Positions 17,697 through 27,669 are shown, counted from the first letter of the stretch. The stretch: 64,000 nt of DNA from Candidatus Scybalocola faecigallinarum (GCA_018711005.1 DVIT01000012.1:87170-151169), one strand, 5' to 3'. Made by a program: numbers and translations. The notes: generated by a model not told the origin, from the sequence alone.

Positions 17697-18524
17697 ATGG
17701 CTACAAAGATTAAACGCGTTATTTTATATATTGCATTAATTCTTCTGGCAGTCATCTGTCTTCTGCCGTTCCTTTTAATGATCGTTAATGCTACCCGTAC
17801 CGGACAGGAAATTGTGCGTTCCTTTACATTGATTCCGGGCCGCGCTCTGGTAAACAACTGGAAGACAGTATTTAGTTACTTTAACCTGTTCCAGGGTATG
17901 TTAAACAGTTTGATCGTTGCTGTGCCATGTACAGTTTTCTCTGCCTACTTTTCGGCTCTGACTGCTTATGGTCTGCATATGTACAAATTTAAAGGCAATA
18001 AAGTGATTACCATGTGTATCGTCATTTTCATGATGATTCCTGCACAGTTAAGTCTCCTTGGTTTTTATGATCTGGTTTCCATGCTGGGACTTACAGACTC
18101 TTATCTGCCTTTGATCCTGCCATCCATTGCATCCGCCGGTACAGTATTTTTCTTAAGACAGTACTGTGAAGTATCTGTCCATCCGGCCCTGGTGGAAGCT
18201 GCCCGTATTGACGGTGCTGGAGAACTTCATATTTTCCATAGGATTATTCTCCCGCTCCTGGCTCCTGGTATTGCTACCATGTCCATTGGCGGTTTCATCG
18301 GAAGCTGGAACAACTACCTGACACCATTGGTATTGTTAAATACACCGAGCAAGTTCACACTTCCGGTTATGATCGCTTCCTTAAGAGCGTCCAACGATAT
18401 TTCTACAAACCAGGGTGCTATTTATCTGGCAGTTGCCATCTCCGTAATCCCGATCCTGATCGTGTTTGCATTCTGCTCTAAGTACATTATCAGCAGTATT
18501 TCCGCAGGCGGTGTTAAGGAGTAA
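17697..18524 (+). CDS. Carbohydrate ABC transporter permease (MalG-like)
   Basis: 'LVEAARIDGAGELHIFHRIILPLLAPGI' EAA motif. Confidence 0.93.
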   Translation: MATKIKRVILYIALILLAVICLLPFLLMIVNATRTGQEIVRSFTLIPGRALVNNWKTVFSYFNLFQGMLNSLIVAVPCTVFSAYFSALTAYGLHMYKFKGNKVITMCIVIFMMIPAQLSLLGFYDLVSMLGLTDSYLPLILPSIASAGTVFFLRQYCEVSVHPALVEAARIDGAGELHIFHRIILPLLAPGIATMSIGGFIGSWNNYLTPLVLLNTPSKFTLPVMIASLRASNDISTNQGAIYLAVAISVIPILIVFAFCSKYIISSISAGGVKE

Positions 18525-18547
18525 TCTATACGTTTAATTAAAGACTG

Positions 18548-18606
18548 GTCGTCAGGTGATTTTTATGTATAATAGTATATGCATAAAATTGCCTGACGGC
18601 TTTTTG
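18548..18606 (+). terminator. Terminator after ABC permease operon
   Basis: GTCGTCAGG...CCTGACGGC followed by TTTTTG; internal complementary loop. Confidence 0.75.
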
Positions 18607-18731
18607 TGGTATGAAGGATTCAGAATTTTTTACGGATTTTACACTGCTCCTGTGGTTCAGACGGATGTGAATTTTTCATACCAGAGAAAGTATTGGAAAA
18701 TATCTGTCTTATTGTTGAAAGGAGAAGGAAG

Positions 18732-20324
18732 ATGAAAGGAAAAATCCTCCTGGCAGCTATGATTGCAGCAGTATGTGTGGGGCTGGGCATTGTCAGCTTT
18801 ATAAGGACACAAGAGACATCAGGAGAGGACGCTGATGCGGAGGCACAGGACACTACTACACTGGACTGGTATATTAACTATTCATGGTTCGATTCCCAGT
18901 GGGGAGAAAATATTGTTTCAAAAAAGATCACAGAGGAGACCGGGGTCGATATAGAATTTATTGTTCCTAAAGGAACTGAAACTGAAAAACTGGATTCCAT
19001 GATTAATTCCGGAACCCTTCCGGATATTGTGACCATTGGCTGGTGGGAACCCCAGAACCAGGAAATGATCGAAAGCGGCATGGTGTATCCTTTAAATGTG
19101 CTGGCAGAAGCATATTCTCCGGATTTTTTTGATGTAGTTGATGAATCCCGGGTGCGCTGGTATACCCAGTCTGACGGAAATATTTACGGCTATCCCAACT
19201 ATTCTTTTACTTATGAGGATTTTGAGAATAATGAACTGACCTCTCATCAGAACTTTCTTGTACGGAAAGATATATACGAGGCTATAGGAAGCCCGGATAT
19301 GACTACGCCGGAGGGATTTGCAGCAGCGGTGAAAGCTGCGGCGGAAATGTTCCCGGAGGTGGATGGGGAACCGCTGATCCCTATTGGCTGTGATTCCTTT
19401 ACGGAAAACGGGTGTACATCCTTTGACAACTACCTTCTGAATTTTCTGGCCATTCCTTATGAGCAGGACGGCCAGTATTATGATCGTTATACAGATCCGG
19501 AGTATATCCGCTGGCTGAAAGTATTCCGCCAGCTTGGAGAGGACGGCTATTTAAAGGATGAGATCTTTATAGACCGGCGCTCCCAGCTGGAGGAAAAGCT
19601 TGTCCAGGGACGGTATTTCTGCCTGCTCTATCAAAATAAAGATATTGAAGACCCTCAGAAGCAGATCTATCTGGAGGATCCGGAAAGAGTCTATATGGCT
19701 GTTGAGGGGCCTCGAAATTCTGCCGGCGACGATCCGGTGCTTCCGACCCAGGGGATCAATGGATGGTCGCTGACCTATATTTCCAAAAACTGCAAGAATC
19801 CGGAGAAAGCCATTGAGCTGATGACCTATATGCTCAGCGAGGAAGGGCAAAAGCTTGCCTATATTGGAGAAGAAGGAACCATGTACACCCAGGAGGGGGA
19901 TGTGACTACCATAAAGCCTGAAGTGCTGTCGCTTTTGAATTCAGACCGGGAGGCCTACGAGGCCGTTTATGGCGCTGATGACACGTACTGGATGCTGCAA
20001 AACGGTGTCAGCCAGCTTCAGTGGCAGACGCCTATGCTGGACTGCTTTGCCCAGCTTCGGGACTGGACCCGGCCTTATGTGGCATATACAGGCCAGTATG
20101 ACTTAAGCTTTTCAGATCCCCAGACAGCGGCGCTGTATGACCATATGCAGTATTTGTGGGGGATAACGCTGCCAAAGCTTCTCATGGCAGACAGTGATGA
20201 GGAATTTGACCGGATCCTGGAGGAATATGTCCAGACCCGGGAGGAGGAGGGGTATGCCCAGTTTGCGGCAGCCGCAACTCAGATGTACAAGTTAAATAAA
20301 CAAAAATTAGGAATGGAAGAATGA
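18732..20324 (+). CDS. Family 1 extracellular solute-binding protein (second; linked to sensor kinase)
   Basis: 'TTTLDWYINYSWFDSQWGENIVSKKITEETGVDIEFIVPKGTETEKLDSMINSGTLPDIVTIGWWEP'; start ATG 18732 after GGAGAAGGAAG. No clear lipobox. Confidence 0.85.
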   Translation: MKGKILLAAMIAAVCVGLGIVSFIRTQETSGEDADAEAQDTTTLDWYINYSWFDSQWGENIVSKKITEETGVDIEFIVPKGTETEKLDSMINSGTLPDIVTIGWWEPQNQEMIESGMVYPLNVLAEAYSPDFFDVVDESRVRWYTQSDGNIYGYPNYSFTYEDFENNELTSHQNFLVRKDIYEAIGSPDMTTPEGFAAAVKAAAEMFPEVDGEPLIPIGCDSFTENGCTSFDNYLLNFLAIPYEQDGQYYDRYTDPEYIRWLKVFRQLGEDGYLKDEIFIDRRSQLEEKLVQGRYFCLLYQNKDIEDPQKQIYLEDPERVYMAVEGPRNSAGDDPVLPTQGINGWSLTYISKNCKNPEKAIELMTYMLSEEGQKLAYIGEEGTMYTQEGDVTTIKPEVLSLLNSDREAYEAVYGADDTYWMLQNGVSQLQWQTPMLDCFAQLRDWTRPYVAYTGQYDLSFSDPQTAALYDHMQYLWGITLPKLLMADSDEEFDRILEEYVQTREEEGYAQFAAAATQMYKLNKQKLGMEE

Positions 20325-22138
20325 GAAAAAAAGGTAAGGAAGTTTTTAACGGTTACAAATTGAATAAAAAGTTTACCATTGTCATTCTTTTGGTACTGGC
20401 AGTTTGTCTCATGTTTTTTACGATTAACTCTTTTACGACAACAAAGAATATGATTGTTTCCCAAAGTATCCAGGAGACGCTGCGGTGGCTGGATGAGGAC
20501 TATTCTTCTGTCCAGAAAATGACAGAGCTGTGTTATATGTCTGCCCAGATCTTTTTAGAGGATCGGGAGCTGAAGGACTTTCTGGAAGATCTGAAAGATG
20601 GAAAAGAAATGACGCCTGACCAGTATTATGATTTTTTTAAGACCAATATTAATACAATGGAGAGTATGGTCAACAGTAACCCGTATTTGTACCAGATCCG
20701 TGTTTATGCCTATAACAATTCATTTCCGGAAATGGATCCTATTTTGTACCATATGGACCGTCTGGAAAGATTCCCGTGGGCGGCCACCTTTGAATCCGGG
20801 ACATGGCAGATGGATTATCCGGACTACCTTCTTTCCCGGTCGGATCAGCATCATCTGATCTCCCTGGTCAGCACCATGACCAATGGACGGGGAGAGGAGA
20901 TCGGTGTCGTTGAGGCCGTCGTATCTATGGAGGAAATGTTTCCCAGGATCTATTCTGCGGATGAATACAGCTGGAGCTGTTTTGTAAAGGAGGATGGCAC
21001 CATTGTATCCTCATCGGCAAATTCCTTTTGGGAAAACTCAAAAGAGGAAATTATCGATGTCCTTCCCAGGACAACCTCCTATGATTATATATATACATCC
21101 ATTAACGGCCACGAGGTGATCATTGCCGGCCAGTACATGGAAAAATTTTCGGGAACATATGTATGCCTGTACAGTCTGGCCCAGCAGTCCAGGCAAATGT
21201 TTTTGCAGCAGGCACAAAACATCCTGGTGATCATTCTTGTCTTTCTGGTCATGGCTATTGTGATCAATATTACGGTCAAGTCTCTGTTTAAGCGCTTCTA
21301 TGTAATCCTTGGCGTGGTGCGTAAGGTACAGGACGGGGATCTGGATGAGCGCATCCCTGTTTCCGGCAAGGACGAGATCAGTGAAATGGCCGTCCAGATC
21401 AATGCAATGCTGGATAATATCCAGGTATTGATGCGGGATAAGATTGACAGGGAGGTGCTTGTAAAAAATACAGAGATTAAAGCCCTCCAGAATCAGATTA
21501 ATGCCCATTTTATATACAATGTGCTGGAATCTATCAAAATGATGGCGGAAATTGATGAAAAGTATGAGATTTCTGACGCTATTACCGCTCTAGGTGAGCT
21601 GCTGCGCTACAACCTGAAATGGACGTCAAGCAATGTGACGATCCGGGAGGAGATTGCCTATATCCGGAATTATATCCGCCTGATGAACCTGCGGTATGAT
21701 TTTGCCATTATTTTGTCTGTGAATATTGACGGGGAAATTTATGAACAGAGGATCCCTAAAATGTCCCTGCAGCCTATTGTGGAAAATGCCATCCTTCACG
21801 GAATCGCCCAGCTGGGAGAGGATGCGACGATTTATATTAAGTCCATTGCCTGGGGTGATGATTTTGCCATTACGATTACCGATTCCGGTGTGGGTATGGA
21901 TGAAGAACACCGGCTGCTTCTGGAAAAGAAGATCAACGGAGAAATTGATGATCCGGATTCAAAACACGGGATTGGCCTGAAAAACGTTAATTATCGTATA
22001 AAAATGCAGTTTGGAGAGGAATATGGACTGACTGTCCATTCCATGGAAGGATGCTATACGAAGATCACGGTGCGCCTTCCCAGATTTTCTGAAAAAAAGG
22101 ATGATAAAAATGCAGACCTTATTAATCGTGGAAGATGA
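20321..22138 (+). CDS. Sensor histidine kinase, YesM/LytS-type (HAMP + His_kinase + HATPase)
   Basis: 'KALQNQINAHFIYNVLESIKMMAEI', HAMP 'SLFKRFYVILGVVRKVQDGDLDERIPVSGKDEISEMA', 'PKMSLQPIVENAILHGI'. Confidence 0.92.
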   Translation: MRKKGKEVFNGYKLNKKFTIVILLVLAVCLMFFTINSFTTTKNMIVSQSIQETLRWLDEDYSSVQKMTELCYMSAQIFLEDRELKDFLEDLKDGKEMTPDQYYDFFKTNINTMESMVNSNPYLYQIRVYAYNNSFPEMDPILYHMDRLERFPWAATFESGTWQMDYPDYLLSRSDQHHLISLVSTMTNGRGEEIGVVEAVVSMEEMFPRIYSADEYSWSCFVKEDGTIVSSSANSFWENSKEEIIDVLPRTTSYDYIYTSINGHEVIIAGQYMEKFSGTYVCLYSLAQQSRQMFLQQAQNILVIILVFLVMAIVINITVKSLFKRFYVILGVVRKVQDGDLDERIPVSGKDEISEMAVQINAMLDNIQVLMRDKIDREVLVKNTEIKALQNQINAHFIYNVLESIKMMAEIDEKYEISDAITALGELLRYNLKWTSSNVTIREEIAYIRNYIRLMNLRYDFAIILSVNIDGEIYEQRIPKMSLQPIVENAILHGIAQLGEDATIYIKSIAWGDDFAITITDSGVGMDEEHRLLLEKKINGEIDDPDSKHGIGLKNVNYRIKMQFGEEYGLTVHSMEGCYTKITVRLPRFSEKKDDKNADLINRGR

Positions 22139-23555
22139 AAAATTAATACGAAAAGGCATTGCCGCTATGGCTTCAAGAAGTCCGGTGCATATTGATGAGA
22201 TCCTGGAATGCCGTAATGGCGAGGAAGCCATGAAGATTTTAAGGTCCAGGAAGATCGACACCGTATTTATGGATATCCGTATGCCCAAAATGGATGGCCT
22301 GGAGCTGGCGCGCCAGATGGAAACCTTAGAGGAAAAGCCGGATGTGGTAGTGATCAGCGGCTATGATGATTTTAACTATGCTGTGGAGATGCTCAAACAC
22401 GGCGTGTTTGACTACGTGCTTAAACCTGTAAAGCGGGAAACCATTGAAGATCTCCTTGTAAATCTTGAGAAAAAGCAGCAGAAAAATATTACAAAAGCCA
22501 AAAAGGAGATACAGCTCCTTTATCATCAGATCAAGTTTATGCAGGAATCCAATATGACCCGGGGGGATATGGACAATGCCCAGAAGCAGTACCGGGAGAT
22601 ATATGGCGATGAGGAATATGTACTCATCTGCGCGCCTCAAAGGAGCGGCTTTAGCGAGGAAAATTTCCAGGGCGTATTTTTGGAAAATGTACAGGGACAG
22701 AACCTGTTCCTTTTACCGGTGCGGTATTTTGAGGAATGGAGCAAACAGACTCAGATCCGCTGCTTTGGTGTCAGCAGCAGCCAGGCGAATTTTTATCAGT
22801 GCAGCCAGGCCTGCAATGAGGCCAGGGATGCACGAGTGGATGCATTTATTAAATGCAGGCCTATGGTGCGGTTTTCCGAATGCAGCGAATATACGCCGTC
22901 AGAGGCAGAGCTTAAGGATATGGAGCAATTTGTGGAACAGTTCGTCCGGCAGATTTCTACAAAAAACAGAGATACAGCCCTGCGGCGTTTTGAAGGCATG
23001 TACTTTGAGGCCAGACACGGGCGCAGATCGCCGGTAGATGTTTTGAAAATGACAGAAAATATCCAAAAGATGATGACAGATGTCTATCAGACATTGATTC
23101 CGGAGGATAAAAAAGGACTGCTAAAATATGAATCGCCGTTTAATTTTGAAGATGCCGAAGCTTTTATGACGGAATTTAAAACATGGATCGGCCAGATCGT
23201 TGGCTGTCTTTCCGATGAGTTTGTTTCAGATCAGAATAAAAGGAAGATCCGGGAAGCTGTGGATTATATCCATGAAAATTATTATAAGGATCTGAATATG
23301 GCCCAGGTGTCCAACTATGTGTCCATGAACTATTCCCTGTTTTCCCTGGCCTTTAAGGAATATACCGGAGTGAATTTTGTCAATTACCTGAAAAATATGC
23401 GTATCCGGGAAGCGAAACGTCTGCTTGTGGAAACCGATCTGAAGATCACAGATATCAGCCATAAAGTGGGATATGAAAACGATAAGCACTTTATGAAGAT
23501 CTTTAAGAACATTTGCGGTGTTTCTCCGTCAGATTACCGGAAAAATCAGCTTTGA
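22110..23555 (+). CDS. YesN-type response regulator with AraC DNA-binding domain
   Basis: 'MQTLLIVEDEKLIRKGIAAM', 'DTVFMDIRMPKMDGLELA', C-terminal AraC HTH 'ITDISHKVGYENDKHFMKIFKNICGVSPSDYRKN'. Confidence 0.93.
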   Translation: MQTLLIVEDEKLIRKGIAAMASRSPVHIDEILECRNGEEAMKILRSRKIDTVFMDIRMPKMDGLELARQMETLEEKPDVVVISGYDDFNYAVEMLKHGVFDYVLKPVKRETIEDLLVNLEKKQQKNITKAKKEIQLLYHQIKFMQESNMTRGDMDNAQKQYREIYGDEEYVLICAPQRSGFSEENFQGVFLENVQGQNLFLLPVRYFEEWSKQTQIRCFGVSSSQANFYQCSQACNEARDARVDAFIKCRPMVRFSECSEYTPSEAELKDMEQFVEQFVRQISTKNRDTALRRFEGMYFEARHGRRSPVDVLKMTENIQKMMTDVYQTLIPEDKKGLLKYESPFNFEDAEAFMTEFKTWIGQIVGCLSDEFVSDQNKRKIREAVDYIHENYYKDLNMAQVSNYVSMNYSLFSLAFKEYTGVNFVNYLKNMRIREAKRLLVETDLKITDISHKVGYENDKHFMKIFKNICGVSPSDYRKNQL

Positions 23556-23686
23556 CCCGGATGAAGATCCTGTGTATAATAGTAACAGAGCCACAGACCG
23601 GTCCGGTTATACGGCAGGGACATGACGGCCGGTGAACTGGCGGGCTTTTTGAATGACTGGGATTTTTCAGGATGGAGGTAAGATAA

Positions 23687-25036
23687 ATGTCATCAATGAT
23701 CGTTGAAACGAAGTACGGAAAGCTTCAGGGGGTAAAAGAGGATGGATGTATTGTATTTAAAGGCGTTCCTTATGCCATGCCCCCTGTAGGAGATTTAAGG
23801 TTTAAGGCTCCCAGGCCGCCCATGCCCTGGGATGGTGTTTTAAAGGCCGATGCCTTTAGCTGCCGCAGCGCCCAGAATGATATTAACACGCCGGATACTT
23901 TTTACGGAAAAGAGTTTTACCAGGAAAAGGTATTTGCCACACCAGTGTCGGAGGACAGCCTGTATTTGAATCTTTGGGTGCCGGAAGACGCTTTGGCCGG
24001 GGAGGCAGAGGAGAGACATTCCTTTCCGGTGGCAGTTTATATCCATGGCGGTGCATTTTTAGGCGGGTGCGGCCATGAGGCAGAGTTTCGCACCGGGGCT
24101 TACGGAAAAAAGGGCGTGATCCTGGTAACCATCAACTACCGCTTGGGCGTTTTCGGTTTCCTTGCCCATCCGTGGCTGGAAGCTGAGGATGATGTGGCCT
24201 GCGGCAATTACGGGATCATGGATCAGATTGCTGCCCTGGACTGGATCCGGGAAAATATCCGGGCCTTTGGCGGCGATCCGGAAAATATTACGATTTTTGG
24301 CCAGTCTGCCGGGTGCATCAGTGTCCAGACCCTTCTTTCCACACCTTATGCCAAAGGCAAATTTGCCAAGGCCATCCTTCAAAGCGGCGCCGGCTATCCG
24401 GTGGTCGTTCAGCGGGATGTAACCCTGGACCAGGCTTTTGAGTACGGAAAAATGGTGGCGGAAAAGGCCGGAGCTGCTTCCCTGGAGGAATTGAGAGCCG
24501 TGTCCATGGAGACACTGCTGGCGGTTCAGGGAGAAATTTCAGAAGAACTTATGTCAACCGGGCAGGGGCTGGTTTTTTGCCCGGTGCTTAACAGAAAGTT
24601 CCGCACACAGACCTATGACGGGGCGGTTGAAAACGGAACCATTGCCAATGTGCCGACCATGATCGGTTCAACAAGAAATGATATTACCGTAACCCCGGAA
24701 GAAGCCGCTTCCCAGCAGAGCCGTTTCCGTGAGAGCTGCAGAGGCTGGGCACTTGCTATGGAAAAGCTGGGTCATGCACCGTCCTATGTGTATTACTTTA
24801 AGCGGAGCATGCCCGGAGACGACGCCGGGGCGTTCCATTCGTCAGAGCTGTGGTATATGTTCGGCACACAGAAACGGTGCTGGCGCCCGCTGACTGAAGG
24901 AGATGACCGTCTGGCCGAAACTATGGTATCTTATTGGACCAACTTTATGAAAAACGGCAGTCCGGAAGGTCCCGGTCTGAAGCTGTGGCCGCCATGCACT
25001 GCAGAAGATCCTTTTGAAATGGAATTTGATATTTAA
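23687..25036 (+). CDS. Type-B carboxylesterase family protein
   Basis: 'GVPYAMPPVGDLRFKAPRPP', 'SEDSLYLNLWVP', 'PVAVYIHGGAFLGG', 'IFGQSAGCISVQTLLS'. Confidence 0.92.
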   Translation: MSSMIVETKYGKLQGVKEDGCIVFKGVPYAMPPVGDLRFKAPRPPMPWDGVLKADAFSCRSAQNDINTPDTFYGKEFYQEKVFATPVSEDSLYLNLWVPEDALAGEAEERHSFPVAVYIHGGAFLGGCGHEAEFRTGAYGKKGVILVTINYRLGVFGFLAHPWLEAEDDVACGNYGIMDQIAALDWIRENIRAFGGDPENITIFGQSAGCISVQTLLSTPYAKGKFAKAILQSGAGYPVVVQRDVTLDQAFEYGKMVAEKAGAASLEELRAVSMETLLAVQGEISEELMSTGQGLVFCPVLNRKFRTQTYDGAVENGTIANVPTMIGSTRNDITVTPEEAASQQSRFRESCRGWALAMEKLGHAPSYVYYFKRSMPGDDAGAFHSSELWYMFGTQKRCWRPLTEGDDRLAETMVSYWTNFMKNGSPEGPGLKLWPPCTAEDPFEMEFDI

Positions 25037-25045
25037 TAGGATGGT

Positions 25046-25070
25046 GTGAGGACAGGGAGCCTGTCCTCAC
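25046..25070. terminator. Probable terminator hairpin
   Basis: GTGAGGACAGG-GAG-CCTGTCCTCAC perfect 11-bp arms; no T-run. Confidence 0.5.
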
Positions 25071-25126
25071 GCCTGGCTGGTTACTATTCACAGCCACCCC
25101 ACCCGCATGAGCGGCTATTTGGGGGA

Positions 25127-25720
25127 TCATAAAAAATTAAGGATCTGTGAAAAACCTGCGGTTCCCACACTGTAAAGGGCAATGACAAAGGGTTTGCCCA
25201 GAAGGATGATGGTCACAAACTTTTTCCAGCGGATCTTTGTCAGACCGGCCACAAAGCATAGGACATCATCCGGTGCGGTGGGAAGAAATATGGCAAGTAA
25301 AAAAATAATATCAAACTTTTTACCCTTTTCCAGCCAGGAAATATATTTATTATAGGTTTCTTCTTTAACAAACTTTTTTACAAGAGAAGTGCCGTACCGT
25401 CTGGCCAGGTAAAAGGCAGCGACAGAACCGATACATACGCCAATATAGCTGTAAATGAATCCCGCGATGGGCCCGAAGATCAATGCTCCGGCAATACATG
25501 TAACAAATCCGGGCAGCATAGGAATGATCACCTGGAGTGCCTGGATGAACATAAAGATCAGCGGCCCCCAAAGTCCGGCGCTGCCGATAAATGCCTGAAG
25601 GGTCTCTACAGATTCAAAAATCCCGGCCCGGTATCCGGCAATAGCCAGGGCGGCACACGCAATGATCAGAAATACGGTCATTACCTTTGAAATAATTGAA
25701 ACATAGTTTTTCTTGGCCAT
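25127..25720 (-). CDS. TVP38/TMEM64 (SNARE-associated/DedA-like) membrane protein
   Basis: 'MLPGFVTCIAGALIFGPIAGFIYSYIGVCIGSVAAFYLARRYG', 'FLPTAPDDVLCFVAGLTKI'. Confidence 0.87.
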   Translation of the reverse strand: MAKKNYVSIISKVMTVFLIIACAALAIAGYRAGIFESVETLQAFIGSAGLWGPLIFMFIQALQVIIPMLPGFVTCIAGALIFGPIAGFIYSYIGVCIGSVAAFYLARRYGTSLVKKFVKEETYNKYISWLEKGKKFDIIFLLAIFLPTAPDDVLCFVAGLTKIRWKKFVTIILLGKPFVIALYSVGTAGFSQILNFL

Positions 25721-25956
25721 GTGTCAGTCGCTCCTTTGTTTATGGTCTTATCCTATTATAAAAGAAAACCTTGAAAATTTTATGTGCTTTTTTTAAAAAA
25801 TTATTAAAAAGATAAGGCGCTTTTTACAGCAATTTTTGCCAGGAAGCGGCGGTTCAGACTTTCAGATACATGCTGCCTGAAAAGCCTCAACATACAAAAA
25901 GGCTTTGATAAGTACGGGGGCCCGCTGCCTATCAAAACCTTCCTGTATGGATTCCG

Positions 25957-26208
25957 TCACATTTTCGAAAGAAAACCTTCAATCCGATTGAGGGCATTCT
26001 CCTCATCCCTTCCCGATGTATATAGTGTAATTTCATCTCCGCTTTTCAGACATATTCCGAGTACACCAACAATGTTTTTAACATTGATCGTCTGGCTGCC
26101 TTTCTGTAAGTAGATACTGCTGTCGAACCGTGAAGCTGTTTGAACGAGTAACGAAATTGGTTTTGGGTATGTACCACTTGATGAGCCAACAACAACCTGC
26201 TTTTCCAT
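25957..26208 (-). CDS. HPr-like protein lacking His15 and Ser46 equivalents
   Basis: 'SSGTYPKPISLLVQTASRFDSSIYLQKGSQTINVKNIVGVLGICLKSGDEITLYTSGRDEENALNRIEGFL' aligns end to end with HPr ('SGIHARPATVLVQTAS..NLKSIMGVMSL'). Confidence 0.88.
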   Translation of the reverse strand: MEKQVVVGSSSGTYPKPISLLVQTASRFDSSIYLQKGSQTINVKNIVGVLGICLKSGDEITLYTSGRDEENALNRIEGFLSKM

Positions 26209-26540
26209 AGGCACACCTCCTGTCCTGCTAGAGAAGCATAGGAAAAATGGTGATCAGGCTGTACTTTAACAACCTGAAGTTTACATTTTCAGTATACACT
26301 ATTCTTGGCCAAAATGCTAGTGCGAGTTTATAAAAAATTTGTAAAAATTAGGCAAAGTGATAAAAAACATATAAAGTCAAGATTAAAATGTAAAAAAATT
26401 AAAGAGCGTGTTTAAATTTTCCAGAGAAAAAGACTGAGTAAATTGTGTATATTTCCGAATAATGACCTTTAAATCCGGAATAATTGTCTCTTTATACAGA
26501 AATTTTTGTAAAATATACACATTTCGTCAGGTAAAAAAAC

Positions 26541-26573
26541 ACCCGGGATACCGCAATTGCGGCAGCCCGGGGA
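26541..26573 (-). terminator. Terminator of AEC transporter gene
   Basis: Minus-strand CCCCGGGCTGCCGCAATTGCGGTATCCCGGG then TGTTTTTTT. Confidence 0.85.
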
Positions 26574-26576
26574 GGG

Positions 26577-27536
26577 TCAGATCAGGCCAAGACAGCGGAG
26601 AAGGAACACCCATAATGTTAATGTGACAGAGGAAAAGAGGGTGGCAGTAACCACAATGCTTGATGTAAGCACTTCATCATTGCCCATGTTCTTGGCCATA
26701 ATGTAGCAGGTGACTGTTGTGGGAGAGCCAAGCATGACAAGGATGGCAACAAGCTCACTGTTGCGGAAGCCCATGGCCACAGCGGCAGGGAAAAAGATGG
26801 CAGGCAGCAGGATCAGCTTGATAAATGTAGCTGCCAGGGTGGGCTTGATCTTTTTAATGGCCTTGCGACCTTCAAAACCGGCGCCCACAACAAGGAGGGC
26901 GATGGGAGTCGCCGTATCTGCAATGCTGGTAATGGCCTTGTAGGGAATGGTAAACGCCGGACCGGTAATGTCAATCCCCAGAAGGGAGAAGGGAAGCCCG
27001 GCAACAATACCGATAATAATAGGATTTTTCAGCACATTTAAAAATGTGTTCCGGATCTGGTGTCCCTGGTCCGCGCTTTTATTGCTGGAGCAGACAGAAA
27101 GGATGATCACGGAAAATATATTATATAAAGGAACCGCGGCCACGATCATCATAGGCGCCATTCCTGAGGATCCGTAAATATTATTTACAAATGCAATGCC
27201 AAGGACAGCGGCGCTTCCCCGGGCGCTGGCCTGGACAAAGGCGCCCACCATGGTTTTATCTTTCATAAAAATACTCGTAAAAAACCATACGCCTAAAAAC
27301 ATCAAAGTGGTGGCGATCATGCAGAAAAAGAAAAAACTGGCGTCAAAGTCATGACGGATGTCCGCAGTGGCAATATCATTAAAAAGCAGCACCGGCAGGG
27401 CTACTTTAAACACATATTTGTCTGCAGCGCTGTTAAACCCTTTGGTAAGGATTCCCAGCCGCATCAGGATCCATCCAAGGACAATAAGGATGAAAATAGG
27501 GAGCGTGGCATTTAGGCTGAAAATAAAGTTACTCAT
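26577..27536 (-). CDS. AEC-family (auxin efflux carrier-like) transporter
   Basis: 'FILIVLGWILMRLGILTKGFNSAADKYVFKVALPVLLFNDIA' and C-terminal 'LGSPTTVTCYIMAKNMGNDEVLTSSIVVTATLFSSVTLTLWVF'. Confidence 0.9.
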   Translation of the reverse strand: MSNFIFSLNATLPIFILIVLGWILMRLGILTKGFNSAADKYVFKVALPVLLFNDIATADIRHDFDASFFFFCMIATTLMFLGVWFFTSIFMKDKTMVGAFVQASARGSAAVLGIAFVNNIYGSSGMAPMMIVAAVPLYNIFSVIILSVCSSNKSADQGHQIRNTFLNVLKNPIIIGIVAGLPFSLLGIDITGPAFTIPYKAITSIADTATPIALLVVGAGFEGRKAIKKIKPTLAATFIKLILLPAIFFPAAVAMGFRNSELVAILVMLGSPTTVTCYIMAKNMGNDEVLTSSIVVTATLFSSVTLTLWVFLLRCLGLI

Positions 27537-27669
27537 GAATATTCCTCGCTTTAGTAAGTTGTTTTTATACTACGGTAGCACGAATGCTTTTTCCTGTCAA
27601 TGAGCAGGGCATTATTTCAGCATTTGGGGAATATATTTTACCAAAGACTGCTTCCGGGGGAATAAAAGG

